Below, piece after piece: positions 9,671-18,541 of a stretch of DNA of 55,005 nucleotides. This DNA is from Deltaproteobacteria bacterium. GTDB lineage: Bacteria; Myxococcota; B64-G9. The stretch is taken from NCBI GenBank assembly GCA_019307065.1, contig JAFDKH010000026.1, positions 1 through 55,005 of the forward strand, given 5' to 3'. Made by a program: the position numbers and the translations under genes. Position 1 is the stretch's first letter, and every line of letters starts with the position of its first letter. Below the pieces are notes generated by a model. The model saw only the letters and a program-made list of their open reading frames with translations. It made no database searches and was not told the DNA's origin.

Positions 9671-11244
9671 TTCTGCCCGGCCGAAAGAACCGATATGGGC
9701 TCTTGATTCTAGTTGGGCTTTTGGGAGGCCTGGCGGCGGCCTGCGGCACTGAGGTCAACCACATTCCCGGGCAAGACAGCCGGATTTCGTTAAAGCTTTA
9801 CACGCCGCCTTATCAGGATGCTTTTGATTCTGTGTCTACTCTGCGGCTGACACTCATGGTTCCGAATGGCGACGATCTAGTCACAACTGTCGATGTCTCG
9901 GCCGAAGACATTTCCTTGTCCGGCTCGCCGGCTAGCGGACTGGTTTTGCTGGTCGAAGGCCTGGGGGTCGACGGTCAGGAGATTCTCTCGAGCGGGCAGA
10001 GCGCTGCGTTCGATCTGAGCGCAGACAATCCAGTCGAAGTCAGCTTGCTGTTCGCCCGTAAGGGAGAATTCACCAGGCTGCTCGGCGATCTGGGACATGC
10101 TCGCTTCGGTCATTCAGCGGCTGCCCTGGCTGACGGGCGGATTCTTGTCTTTGGGGGAGCTGCGGCTGGAGATCTCGAGGCCCCCACGGATTTTGTGCCG
10201 CCGGAAGTTTACGATCTGGCCACCCAGAAAAGCTGCAGCTACTCAGATAGGCTGTGTCCCGAACTCAGCGGATATGATCGTCGTTTCGGGCATAGCGTTA
10301 CCGGCTTGCCTTCCGGTAAGGCTTTCATTTTCGGAGGCCAGGACGAACAGGGCGAGCTGATCGATTCGATTCTGATCTTCGACACTCAAAGCGATCTGTT
10401 CAGAGTGTTTTCCAACTATGTCGCTGAAGAGGTCCACCCGGTCGCCTTTCATGCCGCCGAGTTGTTCCGCTTTGATGACGGCAGCGGGCGAGGACTAAGG
10501 GATACAGTTATTATTGCGGGCGGCCAAAAAAGCAGCGGTGTCGAACGGATTCCGGCTGAATATGGTTTGCTGTACGACGACTTGTCCGAAGTGTTTACCC
10601 GCACGGACTTGCACTTGATTGAACCACGCAGCAAACTGACTTTGACGGCTTTCGGCGCAAACCGACAATTGGTCCTGGCGGCCGGCGGCGAGGGGGCCGC
10701 AGGCCTGGTGGGCGCCGGCGAGCTGTTCAACGGGCAGCTGTTTGAGGCGATTGTGCCGTCTGTCGGTCAGGGGCGCACCGGACTGGTCTCGCCCAGAGTT
10801 CATCATGCTGCCGTGCCGGTCACTGACGGAGTCATGTTGGTGGGCGGAGACAATCTGCTGCAATCCATCGACGATCCGGAAGTGTTTCTGTCTGGCAGTC
10901 AGTTCGGAACCGGGTTCTTTGACCTGAGCATTGCAAGCGCTGATGCTAATCATCAACCCCGCCGGGGCCTGATCGCAACCAGTCTTCCGACCGGCGAAGT
11001 GCTGTATGCCGGCGGCGAGAGTTTTGACGGCTTCACCCGGGTCCTGCTGAATACCGCCGAGTTGCTCGAAGGACTAAATGACAGCCAGGCTGCAACTTTC
11101 ACGGATATCGAACCGCTCGGGCAAAGCTTGTCATTTCCTTCCGTGACCCGGCTTGATTCCGGTGCCCTGGTGATCATCGGTGGAATGAAGCCTGGTGAGA
11201 ACGGACCCGAGCCGTCGGCCGAGGTCTGGTACTACAATAAGTAG
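9667..11244 (+). CDS. Kelch-repeat-like lipoprotein
   Basis: A 525-residue lipoprotein starting at a GTG that overlaps the stop of the PEGA gene. The signal peptide ends in the lipobox LAAAC at ~20-24, so the mature protein is lipid-anchored. From ~140 onward there are Kelch/galactose-oxidase-type blades: RFGHSAAALADGRILVFGG, RFGHSVTGLPSGKAFIFGG, LVLAAGGEG, HHAAVPVTDGVMLVGG, ATSLPTGEVLYAGGE and TRLDSGALVIIGG, about six repeats that would close a beta-propeller. The N-terminal ~110 residues form a separate beta-rich domain. The start/stop overlap and shared envelope destination suggest it works with the preceding PEGA protein. Ligand and function are not evident. Confidence 0.85.
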   Translation: MILPGRKNRYGLLILVGLLGGLAAACGTEVNHIPGQDSRISLKLYTPPYQDAFDSVSTLRLTLMVPNGDDLVTTVDVSAEDISLSGSPASGLVLLVEGLGVDGQEILSSGQSAAFDLSADNPVEVSLLFARKGEFTRLLGDLGHARFGHSAAALADGRILVFGGAAAGDLEAPTDFVPPEVYDLATQKSCSYSDRLCPELSGYDRRFGHSVTGLPSGKAFIFGGQDEQGELIDSILIFDTQSDLFRVFSNYVAEEVHPVAFHAAELFRFDDGSGRGLRDTVIIAGGQKSSGVERIPAEYGLLYDDLSEVFTRTDLHLIEPRSKLTLTAFGANRQLVLAAGGEGAAGLVGAGELFNGQLFEAIVPSVGQGRTGLVSPRVHHAAVPVTDGVMLVGGDNLLQSIDDPEVFLSGSQFGTGFFDLSIASADANHQPRRGLIATSLPTGEVLYAGGESFDGFTRVLLNTAELLEGLNDSQAATFTDIEPLGQSLSFPSVTRLDSGALVIIGGMKPGENGPEPSAEVWYYNK

Positions 11245-11292
11245 CGTGCTATAGTGCCAGACCGTAATCGGAACAGACCAAGGTGACCCGCA

Positions 11293-11841
11293 GTGGAACG
11301 TTTGCAAGATTTCATAAAAGTGGTCAACACCCTTTCCATGGACGAGTTTGTTGAACAGTTCCCGCATGCGTTTTTTTTCTATTCCAAGGTTCCGGGGGTT
11401 ATTGACGCCTTTGTGCATACCCGCCTGGTGGATCAAAAACCGGGGGCCGAAACTATCGATCGTTTCAGCGAACAGATACTTGATTTCATTCCCTTGCTGC
11501 CCAACCCGCATCGCAACAAAGACTTCCCGAAAAAAGCGTTTGTTGGTCGCGATGAACGCCGGGACTACGTGATCGCGCATACGACTGTGTCAAATCGTCA
11601 CGCTTGTTTGATGTACAAGGCTGAGGACGATTCGTATTTACTGGTTGATTCAGGCTCAACCAACGGAACTATGGTTCGGGGGCGGGCATTGGTGCCCGGA
11701 GAACCAGTGGCCGTCCATGACGGCGATGTGATCACTTTTGGTCGACTGGATTTCATGTTTTTCTCGCCGCGCGGAGCTTATCGCTACATGAATCAGTACC
11801 GGCTCTTTACAGAAGCGATGCAGGCTAAAGAACCTGGGTGA
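11293..11841 (+). CDS. FHA-domain protein
   Basis: A 182-residue cytoplasmic protein beginning at GTG with AGGTG 8 bases upstream. The N-terminal ~75 residues are helical and unrecognised. Residues ~82-155 form a forkhead-associated domain with the conserved phosphopeptide-binding pattern: VGRDERRD, then TTVSNRHA (the Ser and His of SxxH) and DSGSTNGT. FHA domains bind phosphothreonine, usually linking Ser/Thr kinases to their targets, a system abundant in Myxococcota. No kinase gene is present in the window, so the partner is unknown. It lies 48 bases after the Kelch-like gene on the same strand. Confidence 0.88.
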   Translation: MERLQDFIKVVNTLSMDEFVEQFPHAFFFYSKVPGVIDAFVHTRLVDQKPGAETIDRFSEQILDFIPLLPNPHRNKDFPKKAFVGRDERRDYVIAHTTVSNRHACLMYKAEDDSYLLVDSGSTNGTMVRGRALVPGEPVAVHDGDVITFGRLDFMFFSPRGAYRYMNQYRLFTEAMQAKEPG

Positions 11842-11869
11842 GTTTCCGCCTGCCTGACTAAGGATGATG

Positions 11870-12148
11870 ATGCCCAAGATAACCGTTAGCCGCGCTCATA
11901 ACCTATCGATCGAAGACGCCAAGGCAAAAGCCGTAAAGATCTGTGCGCGAATGCAGGAAAAACACAGTCTGCAAGGCAAGTGGGCTTCGGCTACCCGCTG
12001 GGAGTTCAAACGAACCGGCGCCAAGGGTGTTTTGGAGCTTGGTCAAAAAGAGATCTCAGTCGAGGTGAATCTCTCAATGCTGCTTTCAGCACTGAAATCT
12101 AAAGTAGAGAATAAACTTCGGGAAGGTTTGGAAGAAGAGTTTGGCTAG
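11870..12148 (+). CDS. Polyhydroxyalkanoate-system-like small protein
   Basis: A ~92-residue protein resembling the family annotated as putative polyhydroxyalkanoic acid system protein (PF09650): it opens with PKITVSRAHNLSIEDAKAKA, has the central WEFKRTGAKGVLEL segment and ends with a helical KVENKLREGLEEEF tail. There are three consecutive ATG codons (11864, 11867, 11870); AGGA at 11861 fits the third best. The family name comes from occurrence near PHA granule genes in other bacteria; no PHA genes are seen here, so a direct role in PHA metabolism is not supported. It follows the FHA gene by 28 bases. Confidence 0.65.
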   Translation: MPKITVSRAHNLSIEDAKAKAVKICARMQEKHSLQGKWASATRWEFKRTGAKGVLELGQKEISVEVNLSMLLSALKSKVENKLREGLEEEFG

Positions 12149-12187
12149 TGGCCGTCTCGTAGATATTTCTGTTAGGCTAAAACGAGA

Positions 12188-12427
12188 TCAAGGTATTTTG
12201 GGTGGTGGGGGTGCATCCCCCGCGGGTGACTTGGCTGGACAGATTATTTTTTTAGCCTTGAGCGAACCATCATAGCGTTTGCCGAGTTCGATGACTTCGA
12301 CTTCGTCGCCGACTTCGGGTTGGAAGTCACAAGCTTCAAAGTCGAACAAGAGATCGACATGTTCGGGATGCTCGACATAGCCGAAACCCTGTTCATTGGA
12401 CCATGACTTGATAATTGCTTTTGCCAT
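12188..12427 (-). CDS. Divergent cold-shock-domain protein
   Basis: A 79-residue protein with one cold-shock (OB-fold) domain: MAKAIIKSWSNEQGFGYVEH replaces the usual MAxGTVKWFNxxKGFGFI, keeping the GFGYV core of the RNP1 nucleic-acid-binding motif, and GDEVEVIELGKRYDGSLKAKKI matches the last strands. The RNP2 (VFVH-like) position reads DLLFDF, so it is divergent from canonical CspA. A short Pro/Ala-rich tail follows. AGAAGGGAA precedes the start. A single-stranded nucleic-acid-binding role is inferred from the fold. It lies downstream of the PilZ gene on the same strand, 82 bases away, and converges on the PHA-system-like gene. Confidence 0.75.
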   Translation of the reverse strand: MAKAIIKSWSNEQGFGYVEHPEHVDLLFDFEACDFQPEVGDEVEVIELGKRYDGSLKAKKIICPAKSPAGDAPPPPKIP

Positions 12428-12509
12428 TTCCCTTCTCCAGCTTTATGCATTTCAGCCTAGCGCCGAACCCGGTCCGCTGTCAACCGGCAGTTGTTCATTG
12501 AGTACTTAT

Positions 12510-12881
12510 TCAGGCAGCCAAATGGTCTTTGAGTGTGTTGCGACCGACGCTCGTATAATAACGGGTGAACTGTATTCCAAATCCGCCCGGGCGATGCAAG
12601 GCGCGCGAACTCAGGGCTACTCTCCTGACCCGGCCGCTAACCATGACCGAGCCGCCAATCCCGGGCAGACCGATCGACAAAGTTACACAGTCGGCCAGTT
12701 CGGGCATCGCCGCGGCAATCACATAAGCACCAGACTCGCTGAGGTTGGCAACCTCGACATGCATGTATTGACCCTGGTATTTCATGGTGCCATCGAGAAT
12801 GCGTCGGTCGCGACCTGTTTGACGACGTTCTTTGATCGATTTACGTTTGAGATTCAATCGAGCGATCGGGGACGGGTTCAT
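12510..12881 (-). CDS. PilZ-domain protein
   Basis: A 123-residue protein with the two PilZ cyclic-di-GMP signatures: an arginine-rich motif near the N terminus (RRQTGRDRR, residues ~20-28, compare RxxxR) and NLSESGAYV (compare D/NxSxxG) at ~46-54. The rest is the expected beta-barrel, ending with GFGIQFTRY. There is no effector domain, so it is a stand-alone c-di-GMP receptor or adaptor. A strong AAGGAGGG site precedes the start. It is transcribed divergently from queC, and the intergenic DNA carries a pair of matching repeats that overlap its promoter. Confidence 0.85.
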   Translation of the reverse strand: MNPSPIARLNLKRKSIKERRQTGRDRRILDGTMKYQGQYMHVEVANLSESGAYVIAAAMPELADCVTLSIGLPGIGGSVMVSGRVRRVALSSRALHRPGGFGIQFTRYYTSVGRNTLKDHLAA

Positions 12882-12907
12882 GATTTACCCTCCTTGATTG
12901 GAATATA

Positions 12908-12962
12908 CCTACAATATCCTACACCAACCCACATGTCAATTTTTTGGCTACATTGTCCTACA
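12908..12962. repeat. Paired 16-bp direct repeats, candidate shared operator of pilZ-gene and queC
   Basis: CCTACAATATCCTACA (12908-12923) and GCTACATTGTCCTACA (12947-12962) match at 13 of 16 positions, are 39 bases apart start to start and are each an internal direct repeat CTACA-N5-CTACA with a 10-base period. One copy covers the -10 region of the PilZ gene; the other ends at a TATAAC box (12963-12968) suited to queC. This is the arrangement expected of a regulator controlling both divergent genes. The regulator itself is not identifiable. Confidence 0.5.
12911..12939 (-). promoter_or_regulatory. Probable pilZ-gene promoter
   Basis: On the minus strand TTGACA (12939-12934) is followed after 17 bases by TATTGT (12916-12911). 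Transcription would start near 12904 and give a leader of about 23 bases containing AAGGAGGG. The -10 box lies within one copy of the CTACA repeat described separately. Confidence 0.4.
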
Positions 12963-12988
12963 TATAACCACACAGGGCCGGAGGTTGT

Positions 12989-13687
12989 ATGAGTCTGGAA
13001 ACAAAAGAGAAAAAGGCGGTTATCCTGCTGAGTGGCGGGATGGATTCTGCGACTTGTTTGGCTATTGCCGCCTCACAGGGCTACTGTTGTTATTCACTGG
13101 CCTTCGACTATGGTCAGCGGCATAGCCGGGAACTCGAAATGGCTTGTAAGCAGGCCAGTGCCTGGAATGTTATTGAGCATAACGAGATCTGTGTGGAAAT
13201 ATCCAAAGTCGGGCGCAGTTCTTTAACGGCAGATATTGCGGTACCCAAGACTAACAGCCAAAGCGAAATACCGAATACTTATGTGCCGGCCCGGAATGCG
13301 GTCTTCATGTCGCTCGGGCTCAGTTGGGCCGAGACGCTGGCAGCCAGACACATATTTATTGGAGCCAACCAGGTCGATTATTCAGGTTATCCAGATTGCC
13401 GCAGGGACTTTATCGAGGCCTTCGAGAAGATGGCCAATCTGGCTACGCGCATGGGAACCGAGGGCCGCAAAATACGCATTCATGCCCCGTTATTAGATAT
13501 GGACAAGGCCGCTATTATTGAAAAAGGCATCGAGCTTGGGGTCGATTTTGCAAACACCCATAGCTGCTACGATCCCGGTCCCGGGGCCCGGGCTTGCGGG
13601 CGCTGCCCGAGTTGTCGACTGCGCCTCAAGGGATTTCAAAAAGCCGGAATCGAAGATCCAATCGACTACATTACCCGAGATGCCTAG
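12989..13687 (+). CDS. queC: 7-cyano-7-deazaguanine synthase QueC
   Basis: A 232-residue enzyme that converts 7-carboxy-7-deazaguanine, ammonia and ATP into preQ0 on the route to queuosine in tRNA. The ATP-pyrophosphatase P-loop SGGMDS is at residues 15-20, followed by the family motif FDYGQRHSRE (~39-48), and NTYVPARNAVFMS and DYSGYPDCR are typical of QueC. The C-terminal zinc site is present: CYDPGPGARACGRCPSCR supplies four cysteines. Length matches the usual ~220-235. GGAGGT lies 4 bases before the ATG. No other queuosine genes (queD, queE, queF) are in the window. The upstream repeats suggest control shared with the PilZ gene. Confidence 0.95.
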   Translation: MSLETKEKKAVILLSGGMDSATCLAIAASQGYCCYSLAFDYGQRHSRELEMACKQASAWNVIEHNEICVEISKVGRSSLTADIAVPKTNSQSEIPNTYVPARNAVFMSLGLSWAETLAARHIFIGANQVDYSGYPDCRRDFIEAFEKMANLATRMGTEGRKIRIHAPLLDMDKAAIIEKGIELGVDFANTHSCYDPGPGARACGRCPSCRLRLKGFQKAGIEDPIDYITRDA

Positions 13688-15171
<1,484 letters not shown>

Positions 15172-15244
15172 CCTGAGCCAAGTGCATACCTGAGGCTTTA
15201 CTCCTGAGAATTTTTTACCTGAAGCATTGAATGGTTTTGGGAAT

Positions 15245-15715
15245 CTACTTGAGCAGGATTTTTTTCTCGGCCAAAACGATCGGCTTGTTGCCCTTGGGGT
15301 AGTACACACGAAGTATATGTTTCTTGTTGGGTGTCTCGGTGGTCTCGACAATAATGTGGGCCGCTAAGGTTTTTTGCCCCTTGGTGCCGGCCACGTTGGC
15401 TACCGCAACTGGTTCTTTCTTGGCGTCCAGAACCACGACCCCGATTTGTTCAGCCGGCAGAGACCGTTTGAAAAATGCGACGAAGTGGATTACCCACTGG
15501 CCTTCGTCGTTTTTGGTGAAAACAGTTCGATCTTGTTTGCGAAGTTTCTTTACAAATCCCTTGAGCGAGCCGGGAATATCAATCGCCGCCTTATTAGTAA
15601 TTATTTTACCTTTCAAGGACTTGGGGACAGCCTGAGCTTTGGCTTGTGAACCAAGGAACATTATGCCTGCCAAAAAACATGTCGCCATGAGACCTGTCAA
15701 TATCGACCTTTTCAT
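15245..15715 (-). CDS. Small exported protein of unknown function
   Basis: A 156-residue protein with a clear signal peptide (MKRSILTGLMATCFLAGIMFLGSQAKAQA; cleavage after AKA). The start at 15715 is preferred over an ATG 6 bases upstream because GGGAGA overlaps the latter and is well spaced from the former. The mature part is Lys-rich, beta-rich and lacks cysteines. The segment GQWVIHFVAFFKRSLPAEQIGVVVLDAKKEPVA suggests a small beta-sandwich. I do not recognise a family. It converges on pyrI across 73 bases in which nothing convincing was found. Confidence 0.7.
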   Translation of the reverse strand: MKRSILTGLMATCFLAGIMFLGSQAKAQAVPKSLKGKIITNKAAIDIPGSLKGFVKKLRKQDRTVFTKNDEGQWVIHFVAFFKRSLPAEQIGVVVLDAKKEPVAVANVAGTKGQKTLAAHIIVETTETPNKKHILRVYYPKGNKPIVLAEKKILLK

Positions 15716-15903
15716 GATCATCTCCCTGCCATAAATTTCTATATCCTAATACGTAACCTCAAGGTGCCTGAAGTTTAGACGTTTGAACTGTGAAAGTATT
15801 CCCGGGTGCGCTTGATTTAAGATACTCCGTGAAGTCGAAAACTGTCAACTATTCTGCAGAGTTTTAGCTTGTTTGGGAGAGCGGCTGTGGTAGCATTTGT
15901 CGC

Positions 15904-16533
15904 ATGATCAGAGCTTTTAGCTGGATAGTCGCCTTGATTGCCGGGCTGTCTGTGTGTGCCTGTTGCCATGTCAACCGACTGGGGGAGTTGGGTCAGGGCA
16001 GCCTTAAGGTCGAATGTTTCTGTGAAGTTGTGGAGAAACCAACTGTCAGTTTTATCCGCTACCAACGCTTCGAATCCGAGTTTGCTGCCCAACCTGGTCC
16101 GCCCAGGGGCTATTCAGAAACATTTTTTGGTGAAGTCCTTATTTCTTTCGGGCCCGAGGAGTTGGTATTTCAGTTGCTGCAGAAAATACCAGTAGTTTTA
16201 GAGCAATCGCTTGGCTGGAAGTTGCCTCTGGGCGATCAGCAGCCTGAACTGGAACTTGTCGTAACAGTCGAAGATTATGGATTTGTTTCAGCGGATGCTC
16301 AATCCGAGCTGATGGTCGACTGGTATCTGCGAGCGATCCTTATAAACAAGTCGAACGGAGACATTATTTGGCGCGATTGCATGCAATGGCAGACGGGCGG
16401 GATTCACGTCAATATGCTGCAGCTGGCCAAAACAGAACCCGGCCAGCGTAAAGAACTTATTCAAGAAATGGCGGATACTTTAATCGAAAAACTGGTTGCT
16501 CACATTGTCAGTGAGCGTAGCAATACTGAGTAA
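15904..16533 (+). CDS. Putative lipoprotein of unknown function
   Basis: A 209-residue protein beginning with a hydrophobic signal ending in SVCACC, a loose lipobox, so lipid anchoring is possible. The mature part contains VECFCEVVEKPTVSF, a central helix, and a beta-strand pair in DWYLRAILINKSNGDIIWRDC, ending in a long helix (MADTLIEKLVAHI). This layout loosely recalls small outer-membrane-associated lipoproteins, but no family is recognised. The ribosome site is weak. Neighbours give no functional hint; it faces away from the upstream minus-strand exported protein. Confidence 0.65.
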   Translation: MIRAFSWIVALIAGLSVCACCHVNRLGELGQGSLKVECFCEVVEKPTVSFIRYQRFESEFAAQPGPPRGYSETFFGEVLISFGPEELVFQLLQKIPVVLEQSLGWKLPLGDQQPELELVVTVEDYGFVSADAQSELMVDWYLRAILINKSNGDIIWRDCMQWQTGGIHVNMLQLAKTEPGQRKELIQEMADTLIEKLVAHIVSERSNTE

Positions 16534-16577
16534 AGAATAGCAGACCCCGCCGATTTCGACTGACACCAGATTGAGGC

Positions 16578-16605
16578 TTGACAAGCTTTCAGGGCTGTGT
16601 AGACT
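16578..16605 (+). promoter_or_regulatory. Sigma-70-like promoter of the IF-1 gene
   Basis: TTGACA (16578-16583), a 16-base spacer and TAGACT (16600-16605) sit ~50 bases before the IF-1 start. Transcription would begin near 16612. Confidence 0.5.
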
Positions 16606-16658
16606 CTGTGTTCTCAACTTTCGCCGGGAGGTGCTGACGTGATTGGAAGTAAGGTTTG

Positions 16659-16889
16659 GTGAAGAATAATACAGACGAAGCAGATGCTTTTGAGGTTGAG
16701 GGCATTGTAAAAGAAGTACTTCCGGGGGGAATGTACCGAGTCGAGCTGGACGGAGGGCCGATTGTCTTGGCCTATGTCTGCGGTAAAATGCGCAAGCACT
16801 ATATCAGAATTGTCTTGGGCGATCGTGTTCGGGTAGCTTTTTCGCCCTATGACCCAAGTCGCGGTCGAATCGTCTACCGAACCCGCTAG
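16659..16889 (+). CDS. infA: Translation initiation factor IF-1
   Basis: A 76-residue IF-1, which binds the 30S A site during initiation. The single S1-type OB fold is complete: [18 protein letters not shown], then the hallmark [11 protein letters not shown] and [21 protein letters not shown]. An in-frame TAA at 16650 forces the start to TTG 16656 or GTG 16659; GTG is chosen because GGAAGTAAGG is better spaced. The N terminus carries an acidic extension (NNTDEADAF) relative to typical 72-residue IF-1. It is not next to ribosomal-protein genes, its usual context, so it may be a second copy; only the full genome can tell. Confidence 0.9.
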   Translation: MKNNTDEADAFEVEGIVKEVLPGGMYRVELDGGPIVLAYVCGKMRKHYIRIVLGDRVRVAFSPYDPSRGRIVYRTR

Positions 16890-16906
16890 AACGCGAGCTG
16901 GCCCAA

Positions 16907-17998
16907 ATGACTAAACGGTCCAAGGTTGTGGTGATCCGTTCTGCTCCAGAGCGGGTATTAGAAGATATCAAACAGCTGACCGTTCGAGCCGGCTTGAGTG
17001 ACGCGTTTGACAAAAACAGCACGACCATTCTCAAGGAAAACATCTCCTGGCATTACCCGTTTCCGGGGGCCAACACGACTCCCTGGCAGCTCGAGGGAAC
17101 TATCCTGGCTCTGCAGGCTGAAGGCTTTAAGGATATAGTCTGTGTCGGTAACAATACCGTCGTAACCAACCCCTTCAAGGGCGAGCGCCTGTGTAAGTTG
17201 AAAGGCGTATTCAATAAATACGAGATACCCTTACTCTATAACTTCCGCCCGGCCGACATCCAATGGGAAACCTATGAACCCAAGGCGGATCTCCTGGTTC
17301 TGCATCAGATTTATCCGAAAGGGATTAAGATCCCTACTTACTTCAAGGGCAAAAATATAATTCATTTGCCGACAATGAAGACTCACATCTACACTACGAC
17401 CACCGGGGCGATGAAGAACGCATTTGGCGGCTTGCTAAACACCCGGCGGCACTACACTCACAGCGTCATTCATGAAACCCTGGTCGATCTGCTGGCCATT
17501 CAACAAGAAATACACAAGGGAATTTTTGCGGTCATGGACGGAACGATCTGCGGCTCCGGGCCGGGGCCGCGCACCATGGTGCCGATTCGTTCCGATTTAT
17601 TGCTGGCTTCTTCCGATTCGGTGGCGATCGACGCTGTGGCGGCCAAGATCATGGGTTTTGACCCGATGACGCTCGACTACATTCGACTGGCCCATGAACG
17701 CGGCCTGGGGACCGGTAGAATTGAAGAGATTGAAGTGATCGGCGAAGACATTTCTGAACTCAATTTGTCTTTTCCGGTCGGCGATAATCTGGCCAGCAAA
17801 GTCGGCGACTTGTTCTGGTTCAGCCCGCTCAAAATTTTTCAGCGGATGTTGTTCAGAACGCCCCTGGTGTATACCTTCATTTTGGGGTCTTACATTTATC
17901 ATGATTTCTATTGGTGGCCCTCGCGCGGGCGAGCCGTTTTGCGCCAGATCTGCCGCGATGATCCCTGGGGGCGCCTGTTCGAGCAGTACGAAGAATAG
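16907..17998 (+). CDS. DUF362-domain protein
   Basis: A 363-residue cytoplasmic protein of the DUF362 family. Diagnostic segments are LKENISWHYPFPGANTTPWQ near the N terminus, HLPTMKTHIYTTTTGAMKNAFGG (~161-183, positions with Lys, His and Asn conserved in the family), and VMDGTICGSGPGPRTMVP followed by ASSDSVAIDAVAAKIMGFDP. Many relatives carry a ferredoxin domain, but no CxxCxxC cluster is present here. The C-terminal ~70 residues are hydrophobic and aromatic (LFWFSPLKIFQRML ... YIYHDFYWWPSRG) and may associate with the membrane. The biochemical role of the family is unsettled. It lies 17 bases after the IF-1 gene and 2 bases before the next gene, so it is probably in one operon with both. 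Confidence 0.85.
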   Translation: MTKRSKVVVIRSAPERVLEDIKQLTVRAGLSDAFDKNSTTILKENISWHYPFPGANTTPWQLEGTILALQAEGFKDIVCVGNNTVVTNPFKGERLCKLKGVFNKYEIPLLYNFRPADIQWETYEPKADLLVLHQIYPKGIKIPTYFKGKNIIHLPTMKTHIYTTTTGAMKNAFGGLLNTRRHYTHSVIHETLVDLLAIQQEIHKGIFAVMDGTICGSGPGPRTMVPIRSDLLLASSDSVAIDAVAAKIMGFDPMTLDYIRLAHERGLGTGRIEEIEVIGEDISELNLSFPVGDNLASKVGDLFWFSPLKIFQRMLFRTPLVYTFILGSYIYHDFYWWPSRGRAVLRQICRDDPWGRLFEQYEE

Positions 17999-18000
17999 GA

Positions 18001-18264
18001 ATGCCGGGACTAGCTCCATTTCAGCCAGACGACGACTATTGCGTCTATTGCCACAAACCGGCCGCCGGCCGCTGTGCTGTTTGCCACGCCCTGGTATGTG
18101 CCGATTGCGCCGAACTAACCACCGGCCTTAGTCATCCAGTTGCGGTTTGTCGGGGTTGTGCCGATCAGCGCCTGCAGCCGGGCAGGGCGTTGTTGGGTTG
18201 GATATTGGTGCCGCTGCTCGTTTTGGCCGGGATAGCCGCAATACTTATCTGGCTTACCGGTTAA
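18001..18264 (+). CDS. B-box-like zinc-finger membrane protein
   Basis: An 87-residue protein with an N-terminal zinc-binding region and one C-terminal transmembrane helix (LLGWILVPLLVLAGIAAILIWL). The cysteine pattern CVYCHKPAAGRCAVCHALVCADCA ... HPVAVCRGC resembles the compact B-box zinc fingers seen in bacterial membrane proteins. It starts 2 bases after the DUF362 stop and has no strong ribosome site, consistent with translational coupling. Probably a membrane-anchored adaptor; the partner is unknown, although the DUF362 protein is the obvious candidate by position. Confidence 0.75.
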   Translation: MPGLAPFQPDDDYCVYCHKPAAGRCAVCHALVCADCAELTTGLSHPVAVCRGCADQRLQPGRALLGWILVPLLVLAGIAAILIWLTG

Positions 18265-18269
18265 CCTGT

Positions 18270-18521
18270 TCAGCCGCCGCGCGAGCGATTCTTGATAGCC
18301 TGATAAACCAAGTCCTTATTGAAACGCCACTCGCCGTCTACCTTGACTGCCGGAATCTGGCCGGACTGAGCCATCTTGCGAATGCGCAGCGGCGGCAGGC
18401 GCAACATCGTCGCAACCTCGGCCAGGCTGACCAGTTCGGCTTGGGCCGGATCGCTTTTTTCTTGGGGTGCCTTTTTAGCCGGTTTGGAAGTCTTTTTGTC
18501 TTTATTCTTATTGTCAGCCAT
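18270..18521 (-). CDS. Excisionase-family helix-turn-helix protein
   Basis: An 83-residue protein with a Lys-rich, probably disordered N terminus (~1-28) and a HTH_17/excisionase-type winged helix (~30-80): LVSLAEVATMLRLPPLRIRKMAQSG gives the helix-turn-helix and IPAVKVDGEWRFNKDLVYQAI the wing and last helix. Such proteins either assist integrases or act as small transcription factors. No integrase is nearby, so a regulatory or adaptor role is more likely. It follows the TPR gene by 20 bases on the same strand and converges on the B-box-like gene with a 5-base gap. Confidence 0.8.
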   Translation of the reverse strand: MADNKNKDKKTSKPAKKAPQEKSDPAQAELVSLAEVATMLRLPPLRIRKMAQSGQIPAVKVDGEWRFNKDLVYQAIKNRSRGG

Positions 18522-18541
18522 GCGGAATCTCCTTTGGATGT

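Noticed and set aside
12882-12988. preQ1 riboswitch upstream of queC
   Set aside because: No preQ1-type hairpin and A-rich tail found; the region instead holds two matching repeats and promoters.
18270-18521. Evidence of a prophage or integrated element from the excisionase-like gene
   Set aside because: No integrase, phage or att-like repeat around it; such small HTH proteins are common stand-alone regulators.
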